Source: an uncultured Pseudomonadales bacterium (GTDB lineage: Bacteria > Pseudomonadota > Gammaproteobacteria > Pseudomonadales > Balneatricaceae). From it: a DNA stretch of 64,000 bases. The position numbers were made by a program, and so were the translations under genes. Positions 8,581 through 17,312 of this stretch are shown piece after piece. Under the pieces are notes generated by a model. The model saw only the letters and a program-made list of their open reading frames with translations. It searched no databases and had not been told where the DNA came from. The stretch spans positions 1 to 64,000 of the forward strand of contig CALSNA010000003.1 of NCBI GenBank assembly GCA_943787595.1. Reading direction: 5' to 3'. Positions within the stretch are counted from its first letter, which is position 1; the number at the start of each line of letters is the position of its first letter.

Positions 8581-8977
8581 TGTCCTGAATGGCAAGCATG
8601 CGTCCCTCAGTGTAACATTGCACCACCTCATCCATTTGTTTGAGGTATTGCAACAGGTTATGCTCATCATCCAGGGTCATGGCATGGATTGTATTGGAAT
8701 GATGCGCCATCTGATTGACGTTATTGGCGATATTGTGAATGGCAAAGCGCAGTGTTTTCAGCTCTTCTTGAAGCTCAACAGGCAGCACCGCATGCCCTTG
8801 CATGCCAGCCAGAGCCAGTGCCTTGATATAGGCCGCTGGTCTTTTATGCTGCGATTGGGCAGCACGACAAAGAGCGAGGGACTCATCCTTGCTAAACGTG
8901 AGGTTCACGCACTTGGTTCGGGCACTGTATTGTGCCTGATACTGTTTTTGGTATGCACTCCTTTTTTCGTTCATCAT
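8564..8977 (-). CDS. mobC: MobC-like relaxosome accessory protein
   Basis: This 137-residue protein has an N-terminal basic part with a beta strand then helices (KCVNLTFSKDESLALCRAAQ), consistent with a ribbon-helix-helix DNA-binding fold, and a central LRFAIHNIANNVNQMAHHSN segment typical of MobC-type proteins. MobC helps melt oriT and positions the relaxase. It overlaps mobA by 17 bp, an arrangement common in mobilisable plasmids. The first two codons are both ATG. Confidence 0.75.
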   Translation of the reverse strand: MMNEKRSAYQKQYQAQYSARTKCVNLTFSKDESLALCRAAQSQHKRPAAYIKALALAGMQGHAVLPVELQEELKTLRFAIHNIANNVNQMAHHSNTIHAMTLDDEHNLLQYLKQMDEVVQCYTEGRMLAIQDNGHDH

Positions 8978-8990
8978 GGTTGATTAGTGG

Positions 8991-10004
8991 TTACTTGGGT
9001 GGATCAAGATGGGGTTCTATTTTTTTAAAGAAGTAGTAGCCCTTGTTTTCGGCCTCTTCGTTTTGATCAGCACAGAGGAAGTGCAGATATTCAAATAGGG
9101 ACGCTTTTACTTTTTGGGCCACAAACAGCTCAAATGGTTTACTGTCGCCGTCGGCAATACCACGATATTCACTCAATAGGCGGTAATACACCTGCCTTTT
9201 CTCCATTTCTGAATCAATGATACTGACAGGATACCCGTGCTGAAGGAGATGCAGGTTCATCACCAGACGGGATGTGCGGCCATTACCATCAATAAACGGA
9301 TGGATATTAACCAACCTTTGATGTAGATGAGCCGCCATCGCTACCGGATGCATGTCATCTTTGTTATCGTGATAAAACAGAAAATAATCTTCGACCAGTT
9401 TGGGTAACAGATAAACATCCGGAAATTCATGGCGTTGACCATCGGACTGCAAAATAAACACAGGTTGCCTACGATAAGATCCTGCATCACGTTCGCGAAT
9501 ACCCTTGAGTATCAAGGCATGGATATTTAACAGGGTACGCTCATTAAAATGACTGTCCCTGGCAGCCAGTTCACGGATGTAATGAATGGCCTCTTGGTGA
9601 TTGATCGCCTCTAAATGATCATTAAGCGGTTTACCACCAATGGTTAAACCTTTTTCAATCACATGCCGAGTCTCATCCAGAGTCAGAGAGTTACCTTCAA
9701 TACAGTTAGACTCATAAGTATACTGAATATCCCAAATATTCTGCATATCCTGAATGGTGGCCGGGGCAATGGGGCGAAAACTGTCCAGGCAACACTTTAG
9801 CTCATCCAACTGGTGATAAAGTGTTGGCAAATCTTCTGTGGCAGGCCAAACTTTAGCCAGATCAAATTTGGCGTTCCATTGCTTGCTTTCATCCATAATA
9901 GCTTGCAATGAAGCATAAAAATGCGCCTTGATAGCGACAAGCGCCTGCTCCTCTTCTGGCGTAACCGGTATTAAGAGGTCGGGCGTGTTCATTGGGTTGA
10001 CCAT
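8991..10004 (-). CDS. Fic-domain AMP transferase (class II)
   Basis: Fic proteins usually transfer AMP from ATP to a hydroxyl group of a target protein. This 337-residue protein has the complete core motif at residues 235-246 (HPFIDGNGRTSR, matching HPFxDGNGRxxR). An N-terminal inhibitory helix motif S99-xxx-E103-G-N105 makes it an autoinhibited class II enzyme. An alpha-helical Fic N-domain precedes it and a C-terminal helical region follows. It lies just upstream of mobC with the same orientation, so it is probably cargo of the element. No separate antitoxin gene is seen, which fits class II. The target is unknown. Confidence 0.88.
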   Translation of the reverse strand: MVNPMNTPDLLIPVTPEEEQALVAIKAHFYASLQAIMDESKQWNAKFDLAKVWPATEDLPTLYHQLDELKCCLDSFRPIAPATIQDMQNIWDIQYTYESNCIEGNSLTLDETRHVIEKGLTIGGKPLNDHLEAINHQEAIHYIRELAARDSHFNERTLLNIHALILKGIRERDAGSYRRQPVFILQSDGQRHEFPDVYLLPKLVEDYFLFYHDNKDDMHPVAMAAHLHQRLVNIHPFIDGNGRTSRLVMNLHLLQHGYPVSIIDSEMEKRQVYYRLLSEYRGIADGDSKPFELFVAQKVKASLFEYLHFLCADQNEEAENKGYYFFKKIEPHLDPPK

Positions 10005-10106
10005 AAGCTAAAATAATATTAATAGATTACCTTATTGTATCCAAAATGAGCCAAAGTCAACTTTTAGGGGGATCAAAGGGCTGGCATTTGGCAAGATGCA
10101 CGTTAG

Positions 10107-10171
10107 TTTGGTTTTCATCAACATTCACAACCGTGAAGGTTTTATGAAAACCCAAACAGTTTAGGCTGTTT
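10107..10171. repeat. Nested inverted repeats, candidate oriT
   Basis: Just upstream of the leftward fic-mobC-mobA genes, TTTGGTTTTCAT (10107-10118) pairs with ATGAAAACCCAAA (10144-10156) with one bulge. Inside it TTCAC (10124-10128) pairs with GTGAA (10133-10137). Directly after, AAACAG (10154-10159) pairs with CTGTTT (10166-10171). Such inverted repeats upstream of relaxase genes are typical of transfer origins, but no known nic core was recognised. A hairpin terminator or operator is also possible. Confidence 0.35.
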
Positions 10172-11238
10172 GTTACTTGCTTGCAATCTTGCTTGCTTGC
10201 CGCTAAACGTTAACTCAACCACGTCTAGTTTGTTACAAACAGTGCCGCTTCCAAGATTTGTAGCTTTCGCCTAAAAGAAAAAATAGGGTGATCAGTCTTC
10301 AGATGTGGCTAAGTAGCTAGCACATGTTTTTTGTGCTACAAAACAGTAACCCATAAGGAATCTCGACAAAAAAAGAGGCCGAACCGCCTCTGCTATATCG
10401 AACCCGAGCATTTAAAATGGGTGTATCATATCACTGCTACCGCTCTGCATCGGCTCGCCGTATTCAATGCCAAGATGAACAATACCTCAATGTGTATCTC
10501 GGAAATAAAAATCACCAGCATAAATGAGCTCACCTGTTTGCTGTCGGTCACGATGTCCGTAAATTTATCCACTCATTTGATAGGCTGACAATGCTCATAG
10601 TGTTCATCACACGCGATAATAACCTCCCTTTACAAGGGGGGTACTTTTTCTTTCTTCATCATCAATATGATTAAAAAATAAAGTACAGGATGATTAATCC
10701 CACTGATTAAACACAATGCCGGGGATGACAGTCCAATGTTGTGTTTTGCTACCTTTGATACCGATAGAGCAAAACACCGTTTTTGAAAAAATTGGCTATT
10801 CTATCTCGATGCATACCTGCCGGTGCCGATGGTTGATCACTTCAGAATGAAAATAGCTGCATTTGGATTTGCAATTTATCGGCTTATGGGTATAACAGTA
10901 GTGCACACAAAAATCATGCCTGATATCTACTATATTTCCTCCGAATCGAGGGGCAGTTAAGGGTTTCTGTGTGCAACAGATATATTGGTTTACCGGCCTC
11001 TCGTTTTGAGAGGCATAGTTTTTTCTACCATGATCAAGCAAAAAATATCCCAATAGCGTTTTCATTGCTTCCGATGTCTTAAAACAGCTACGATGCAAAG
11101 GCTATTCGCAAATATGAAACTGATGTCATTCTCAGAGAATGACTATAATTCTTACGCTAATGACTAGCCCATCAACCATGAACATACCGGCGCGGTAAAT
11201 CAAACCAAGCATACCAAATTGTCCATTAAACCATCAGT
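10172..11238. other. Intergenic region without a convincing gene
   Basis: About 1.1 kb separates fic from the primase-like gene. It contains CTTG/CTTGC direct repeats near 10176-10202, a DnaA-box-like TTTATCCAC near 10563 and short frames on both strands. The longest minus-strand frame (10796-11098, 100 codons, Cys-rich) has no recognisable domain or convincing ribosome site. The region may hold regulatory or transfer sequences of the element. Confidence 0.4.
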
Positions 11239-12269
11239 ATGAAATTAACCTGGCAACAAGCCCACAATGTCTCAATAGTCCGTTACCTGTCCTGTCACGG
11301 CTTTTTTCCCGTATATACCTCCTGTGGAGGGCAAGAATACCATTACCATAGCCCGATACACAGCAATGACGACACGCCTTCATTTCACTTGAATGTCATG
11401 AAAAATAAATGGCACGACAAGGGTTTGGGCATTGGTGGGGTGGGGATGTGATTGATTTGGTGGTGCATCGCCAACGCGTCAATCGCTCCCAAGCCTGCCG
11501 CTGGCTGAGCCAATCCGGGTTGTATAACGGCGATTATGTCGCCGAATTTCCTGCTATTACCGGAGGCAGGTATTATTCCGGTAAATCAAAAAGTAAATCT
11601 GAGCAGCATAGTGGCAATGTAAGTATCAAGCCTGTCAACGCAATAAAAAAATATGCCACACTGGAGGCGGATACTAGCTTTATGATTAACCGTATTCAGC
11701 CCCTTCAGCATCCGGTATTGCTGCAATATCTTGCCTACCGTGGAATTGATCTCGACGTCGCCAGCCAATATGGTTTACAGGAAATTCACTATCAGCTGTT
11801 CAATCTGCCCGCTTCTCATTATTTTGCGCTGGCATGGTTTAATGATAGTGGCGGTTGTGAATACAACAGCAAAGCCGGTGTACGCAGTTTTAAAGGCTGT
11901 TTGGGAATCAAGGACATCACCAGTATTAACCTTCAGCTACACAAAAAAATCGCTGTGTTTGAATCAGCATTGGATTTTTGGGCTTATCTCAGTTTTTACG
12001 GCATCAATATATTTCAGAATGCGCCCATCATTCTTAATAGCGTCTGCCTTAGACACAAAGTGATGCATGCAGTGGAACAGTATCAACCCAGCGAACTTTA
12101 TCTGTTTTTAGATAATGATATTGAAGGCTGTAAGGCCACTGAATCATTAATCGCTGAAATTCACCATATCCCCGTTCATAACAAGTCTGGCCTGTATGAA
12201 GATTACGAAGACCTTAATGAAATGGTGATGGCAAAAACTACCATAACAGATCGAAGAATAGCATCTTAA
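11239..12269 (+). pseudogene. Plasmid primase-like protein (CHC2-type N-domain plus Toprim), frameshifted
   Basis: The first frame (70 codons from ATG 11239) contains YHSPIHSNDDTPSFHLN and KWHDKG, typical of the zinc-finger primase N-domain. The frame then needs a -1 shift, as if one base of the GGGG runs near 11440 were lost, to continue with DVIDLVVHRQ in the next frame (to 12269). That part ends in a Toprim domain, with FES near the glutamate, ELYLFLDNDIEG carrying the DxD acidic pair, and NEMV at the end. The corrected length is about 343 residues. Such proteins make primers for replication of transferred DNA. As read, no full-length protein is made. Confidence 0.7.
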
Positions 12270-12408
12270 ACTTTCGAGCGATTGTACAAATTGCACGGTA
12301 TAAAACGATTTAATAATGATCGCAGAGTTCAAAATCCTCTCAGAAAGGCATGTAATTTCAATGCAGCGGCATAGAATACAATGTGTGTTAGTACGACTAA
12401 CTTCATTT

Positions 12409-12448
12409 AAAAAAAGCCTTGAGAGAGAAATTCAGGGCTTTTTTCTTT
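12409..12448 (+). terminator. Intrinsic terminator after the primase-like gene
   Basis: AAAAAGCCTTGA (12409-12422 region) pairs with TCAGGGCTTTTTT across a short loop (GAGAGAAAT), followed by TTTTTTC and TTTTA. The A-rich left arm means it could also terminate transcription from the other side. Confidence 0.7.
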
Positions 12449-12606
12449 TAGGTGAAAATCAGTCCAATGGTCTTGTTTAGCTTGGCTAAAAATAAAATTT
12501 CATACTGTATTTTGATCAGTTTACTCTTATTTAGTAACTCTTAAATACTGAGGGTTTTTAACATGACCCTGTTTAGCCTTTACTTCAGCCATCACTGAAA
12601 TCCAGT

Positions 12607-12709
12607 TTTACACACAGGATCGAAGAATTAACATAAGGGATCGGAAAATTTTGGTATTTTTACATAAAGGATCGAAGATTCAGGCTCTATTGACATAGAT
12701 GATCGAAAA
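12607..12709 (+). repeat. Four iterons, likely replication origin of the element
   Basis: Four 20-bp repeats of consensus TTtACAyAraGGATCGAAgA start at 12607, 12628, 12659 and 12690. The spacing is 21, 31 and 31 bp, so all lie on the same face of the helix (two or three turns). They lie beyond the 3' end of the minus-strand initiator gene at 12847-13947 and are AT-rich on both sides. Rep proteins of this kind bind iterons to open the origin. Confidence 0.75.
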
Positions 12710-12846
12710 AATTATTTATCGGGGAATAGCTGATTTTCAGGGCGATATTGGCAGTTTTTATCACAAGGCTTGATCCACTCCTGATTCAACTTATGGCAAA
12801 GCGTGTGCATTAAAGCAGTGAAGTACCCCTGTTTATTTTGAATGGC

Positions 12847-13947
12847 TCAATGCCTGACCAATTCTTTGTACTCACCGATGGCACGGCGAATTAAGTTCTC
12901 TGAGTAATATAGCGCATACTTATGGTAAAGGCGGCTATTCTGCTTTTTACCGCCTATTGTGGCATTAATCAGGTCAACCAGGTATTCACGGTGATCTGCA
13001 TCGGTGTTTACAACCGTTAGACGCCTTGTGACTGTATCCGTTGGCTGGCTGTGGCTTTGTTTGGTGAAAATACACTTCCAATCCTGCTTATTGCTGGTTT
13101 CAAGCAGAGTAACACAAAGGAAAGCATTTACACTGGATAACGGCATGCCATCAAGGTTTTTCTTCAACAATTCGACAAACGCCTTACGCTGGCTTTTATA
13201 CTGATAGCGGCTGACTTTTAAACTTAACTCATCAATTAGTTTAATAGCGGTTTTTTCATGCTTGTCCATTTTAGCCAATAGACTATCGACACGATTGTAC
13301 AATGCCTTGGCCACATCAGACTTGATGGATTTACGCGCAGTGAAATTGACCGGAATGGTCACACGATTACGGATATTTTCCATGATATGGTCAGAAAAAC
13401 GCACCGTACATTTTCAGCTCATAACCGAGCTTTGGCAACGCTCTTTGAGTTTGACATAGTTGAAGACACTTAAAACCCTCTGGCCTTTGTAAGTTTCCTC
13501 GGTGTTATTTTTGGTTTGAAAGGAAAACACCCACGAAATTTTGGTTTCTTCAAGGCAACGTAGTTCTTCCAAAATACTATTCAGTGCCTTACAGCTGGGT
13601 TTCAAATCCAGTTTTTTAGCAATATCGCTCAAAAATAGATCCATTGAATCATCAAGCATATTGCGCTCTTTCCACAAAGCAATCAATGCCAAAAATACAT
13701 CATAGGTTTTGGTGGTATAACTTTTGGTATCCTGAGCGGGTACTATTTCAATCATGGATTCAGCGATACGTCCATCGGGTAACTTTGCTTCCCATTGTTT
13801 GGTGCGCCTACCGTAAATTTCAGCGCTTTTGCTGTGGGGAAACAGGAAGTTTGACCAACGGTCATAGTTGGCTTCTGTGCTGATGATTTCAGCAACGCCA
13901 CTATCCGCTGATGGGATAATATTTTTTGTGGGTCTAATGGTGTTCAA
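12847..13947 (-). pseudogene. rep: Plasmid replication initiator (Rep, winged-helix type) split by TGA
   Basis: The 366-codon frame opens with MNTIRPTKNIIPS and contains two initiator-type domains. The first includes FPHSKSAEIYGRRTKQWEA, TYDVFLALIALWKE and ISWVFSF. The second includes RFSDHIMENI, RNRVTIPVNF and SRYQYKSQRKAFVELLKKNL. The order matches the winged-helix Rep family of small iteron plasmids. A single TGA at 13414-13416 interrupts one continuous frame between KERCQSSVMS and KCTVRFSDHI. A GTG at 13404 follows closely and might allow reinitiation. Iterons on both sides support the role. Confidence 0.75.
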
Positions 13948-14038
13948 TCATTGGCTATCTCTGCCATTGGATCAACAAGGTTGGTTTCAGTCATGAGATA
14001 AGTGTTAAGAATAAATCACTGCCACAGGAGGTCGAGCA

Positions 14039-14058
14039 TTTACACAGTGGATCGAAGA
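14039..14058 (+). repeat. Fifth iteron upstream of rep
   Basis: TTTACACAGTGGATCGAAGA matches the iterons at 12607-12709 at nearly every position. It lies about 90 bp upstream of the rep start codon, where a Rep-binding site could repress rep transcription, as known for iteron plasmids. The rest of 13948-14412 holds no recognised gene. Confidence 0.65.
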
Positions 14059-14412
14059 TGCTGGTTTTTATCATATGCAAGACTCAGGGAAAGCAAGTTA
14101 AACCCTAGACAAAAATAGCTCTCACGAAAAAGGCTAAGGGTTCTACTCCCTAGAGCTAGTTCGTTATTTTTTCATGAGTCAACAATCGATGAGCTGTAGA
14201 AGTTCAGATTTAATCTGGCAGAAATATTGATTGATTTCAATATGACCTGACAATTACCATTTATAAGACAATCTTTCAGACTAGTCACGGGAAGGGGTAC
14301 TTTCGGCCAAAAGCGCACGTTAATAAAGGGATAAAGGAAACCAAGGCTCGTATTCCATCGCCGTGTATTTTCTGTTTTGAGATAATGAAGAACAGATTAG
14401 TGTACTGAACAG

Positions 14413-14449
14413 AAAAAATCCTACCCACCATTCATCGGTGGGCAGGATT
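14413..14449 (-). terminator. Intrinsic terminator of the DUF5623-like gene
   Basis: On the minus strand AATCCTGCCCACC pairs with GGTGGGTAGGATT around a 7-base loop, followed by TTTTCTG. The stem is GC-rich with one mismatch and lies about 28 bp past the stop of the leftward gene ending at 14477. Confidence 0.85.
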
Positions 14450-14476
14450 ATATTGGGAATATCCTCAATGGCACCG

Positions 14477-15682
14477 CTATAGAAGCTTTGAGGTCAATTT
14501 AATTGAAGTATCAAGTTTTCCGATCATGCGTCTTAAAGGCTGACAATCGACATATGCATCTAGCAACATATCTTTCAGCTGCCGTAACAGGCTGATAACG
14601 CCTTCTGATGAATGAGCTTGTAAAACGTACTGATCATCACTATCAATACCATCGTAATAGAAAAGATCAAACTTATCCGTTATATTTCTTTCATGCTCTG
14701 ACAAGAACCAACCCTCTAATTTGCTTTTGATCAGTGACAGTCGGGTATTAACACTCCAAGGCTTAGCTGGGGATTGCTCAATTGCTTTTATCAATTTCGC
14801 TGCAAGTTGGTGTGATTCAATCGACATAACAGCATTCGGACGACGCTCATTGAATGGCGCATCCCAACTTATCATGGGTATTGTCTTGCTACTTGACCAT
14901 CTGTATATAGTACCTTTTGCAACAGCCCTCTTTTTGTCTTGGGGTGTAATACAGAAAGGGCTGAAAAAAGTATCATGCCCTTTAGAAGACATGCCTGCCC
15001 AATTCTCTGCGGTTACAGGGTAAGGAATGTTGTCAATTTTAGCCATTAAGCTTTTAAAATCATATCCTGTCGATGCGTCCGTAGAGACAAACATATTTGA
15101 CCTGCCTGGAAAACACATTCCCGGCCACTTTGAAGACTGTAAATGCCAGTTATGCTTATTAGCCCATGCAGCCCTTTCATCATCTACGACTCGCTCAGGG
15201 TAAGGCTCATCAATTAAGATAAATTGCCCCGTATCAGGATCATACCAATCCGTTGAATGGTCATTTTTAGGCAATTTGTTGTTATGGTCTCTGTTTGGAT
15301 AGGCCGCATCATAGTCCCTGCTAGGCTTTAAACCAGTTGTTTCTATAAACCTTAACACCCTGATGGCTTTGCAAATTTTACCTCTAGCTTCATCTTGTGA
15401 ACGGCTGACATGATCGCATACGAAGTGATCTGACGAGGCAGGTCTAAACCACCCTAGGCCACTAGAATCTTTAAGTTCATTTTTGGTAGCAAGTTTAAGC
15501 AAGGGAAAAGAAAGTTTGATTTCAAGCACTTCTCTGCCAGCTTTAAATTTGTCACTTTCTCGATCATACCAATAGACCGAAAAGAATAACTGGTTGCCTG
15601 AATTGATCGCATCTGAATTTTTAAGTTGGTTGCGCGCATGTGCGTAATTTTCAAACGAAGCACTTCGTGCAGCAATATCCAA
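14477..15682 (-). CDS. DUF5623-type accessory protein, N-terminus uncertain
   Basis: The 401-residue frame resembles DUF5623 proteins often found on integrative elements. Visible segments are DIAARSASFENYAHARNQL, LSFPLLKLATKNELK and AAWANKHNWHLQSSKWPG. The function is not known. The family N-terminus (PSTIGGIKRHAKQLKKANG) lies upstream of the first ATG in the same frame. The only candidate start there is an ATT at 15772, close behind GGGAG, before a stop. Either the gene uses a rare start, or its true 5' end was lost and translation begins at 15682. It has its own terminator. Confidence 0.6.
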   Translation of the reverse strand: MDIAARSASFENYAHARNQLKNSDAINSGNQLFFSVYWYDRESDKFKAGREVLEIKLSFPLLKLATKNELKDSSGLGWFRPASSDHFVCDHVSRSQDEARGKICKAIRVLRFIETTGLKPSRDYDAAYPNRDHNNKLPKNDHSTDWYDPDTGQFILIDEPYPERVVDDERAAWANKHNWHLQSSKWPGMCFPGRSNMFVSTDASTGYDFKSLMAKIDNIPYPVTAENWAGMSSKGHDTFFSPFCITPQDKKRAVAKGTIYRWSSSKTIPMISWDAPFNERRPNAVMSIESHQLAAKLIKAIEQSPAKPWSVNTRLSLIKSKLEGWFLSEHERNITDKFDLFYYDGIDSDDQYVLQAHSSEGVISLLRQLKDMLLDAYVDCQPLRRMIGKLDTSIKLTSKLL

Positions 15683-16052
15683 AGCTTCATGATGAGGAAC
15701 GCCATTCGCTTTTTTGAGCTGCTTGGCATGACGCTTAATACCACCAATTGTCGATGGCTGAACATTTTTAATCTCCCGGCTTGTCTAAAAGCGTCGCTCG
15801 TCGACCACTCAACAAGCCCGAATATAAAAAATATTGAGCATGAAAATTAAGGAAATAAAGTAGTGCTTCAAAAACTTTGCAACGACGAGCGGCAAGCTCC
15901 TACCAAGAGCAAGATATTTATGAGTTATAAGCTAATAGTATGCAAGTTATATCAATATGCATGGTAACCGCCAGAGTGGCCGCATCAAATAGCCTTTTAA
16001 ACAAGTAATCTACATATAAAATACCAAGAGTCTTGCACTGCCCCTAAATATC

Positions 16053-16397
16053 TTATAACTCAGTCTGGGTTTTCCTCACAGTAGCCACAATTGAGGCCGA
16101 TAGGGCCGCTTGAATTTGGGGGCTAAAACGGCGCCCGTAGATCAAATAATGTGCGATGTGTTCGCAGTTGTTTGATGCGGGGCAATAGCGATAGTCCGCT
16201 GCCAGAAGGAGATTCAATCGTTCTGCCAACTCCCCAATCTGCTCAATATAGTGCTGTGACGTGGTAACAACTTTTACAGTTTCCTCCGCCGCGTACTCTT
16301 GGTAAGTCACTACCTCGACATTACCTGAGGGTGAGTTATGCAGTACTTGGCCTGAGCCGAGATAGACGCCGACATGTTCTACAAGGCCCTTTTTTCA
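16053..16397 (-). pseudogene. LRAT-domain protein fragment, 5' truncated
   Basis: The minus strand reads GLVEHVGVYLGSGQVLHNSP at about 16390-16330 and ends after NNCEHIAHYLIYGRRFSP and a hydrophobic tail. These are the His (EHVGVYLG) and Cys (NCEH) motifs of the LRAT/NlpC-P60-like fold, which includes acyltransferases and thiol hydrolases. The frame upstream of 16397 is lost in AT-rich sequence and no start is seen upstream; an internal start at 16310 would drop the catalytic His. It is probably a dead remnant of a cargo gene. Confidence 0.55.
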
Positions 16398-16676
16398 GTA
16401 TAGTAAATACCCTAGTTTAAGATTAGAATACATATTGACAAATCCTATTTAAATACTTTTAAAGAATATACGATAAGCGCATACAAATTCGTTTTAAAGT
16501 ATTTGTATGCGGCGTTAAGCCAAATTCTCATGCGTGCGGTAAGAATTAAAAGCCAAATTCTGTTATATCAATGAGATAATGGAAATATGCAGTGTCTGAC
16601 ATGACATTTGGTACAGAGCATCAGAATGTGGATTGGGGCTGCTCATTCATAGAAGTTTCAGCTCTGTCACGTCAAC

Positions 16677-17312
16677 GTGAATGAGCTTGAAAGAATAGCC
16701 ACAGCACTTACAACATCAGTGCTTGATAGCTCCTGGATTATGGACATGGATGAGGGGGCTCGGCGTTCTTACCAATATACCGCTGCGGAAACAGCCCGAA
16801 GTCTGGTGGAAGTCTTTAGGCAGGTTGGCGATGCAGACGACAGTATTTCCGGTGAATTTGGAGAGTTGATGGTATCCATAGGCGCTTCCAAGGCACTTGA
16901 AGTCATATTTGAGCATGCAGCCTTACCTACCGCCGAATTGTGGAAACCCCAGAAAAAGCAAAATGAGGGATTTGAGTTTCATACTGTCTGCACAAGTGAT
17001 TTTATTAACTTTGGAGAGGCTAAATACAAATCTCCGCCTGCCAGCTCACCTGCCAGTAATGCCGCCTATCAAGCAAACAGGTTCTTTCAGCAAGATAAGC
17101 ACTACCGGGATCGTGTAAACCTAGTAAATCTGGTATCTGATGCCTGTATCTCAAACCTAGACTGAGGTTTATTTGGGATAGTCGTAGCATTTTCAATGAA
17201 TGCCCAGAGCCCCCTTACGGTTTACCAAAATATTTCGAATACCATCCAGTCGTTACCGATATATGAGAGTTTAGAGGCGGTATATGTAGTAGGTGTTAAT
17301 CATGGCAATTAA
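16677..17312 (+). pseudogene. hamA: HamA-like DUF1837 nuclease of a Hachiman system, in-frame TGA
   Basis: HamA is the effector nuclease of Hachiman anti-phage defence, held in check by the HamB helicase. From GTG 16677, 162 codons include GEFGE (59-63), GFEFH (98-102) and GEAKYK (113-118), the last matching the E-x-K nuclease motif of DUF1837. A TGA at 17163-17165 interrupts the frame. The same frame then continues for 49 codons (AFSMNAQSPLTVYQNIS, IYESLEAVYVVGVNHGN) to TAA at 17310-17312, overlapping the hamB start by 11 bp. The overlap and protein-like tail argue that the full frame was the original gene. Upstream, frame 16601-16684 (MTFGTEHQNVDWG) may be a shifted N-terminal piece. Confidence 0.65.

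Noticed and set aside
10331-10588. 85-codon rightward frame in the element
   Set aside because: Composition and lack of any conserved motif or ribosome site do not support a gene.
13385-13440. Alternative explanation of the rep break as two compensating frameshifts
   Set aside because: A second frame reads LPKLGYELKMYGAFF, but it ends in a stop, and the simple in-frame TGA keeps RFSDHIMENI in register with the family. One change is preferred over two.
5590-17165. TGA might be read as an amino acid in this organism or element (three in-frame TGA codons)
   Set aside because: Core genes such as moaB, perM and the dmdA-like frame end in TGA at tight overlaps, and TAA and TAG stops also interrupt genes in the element. 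Decay is simpler.
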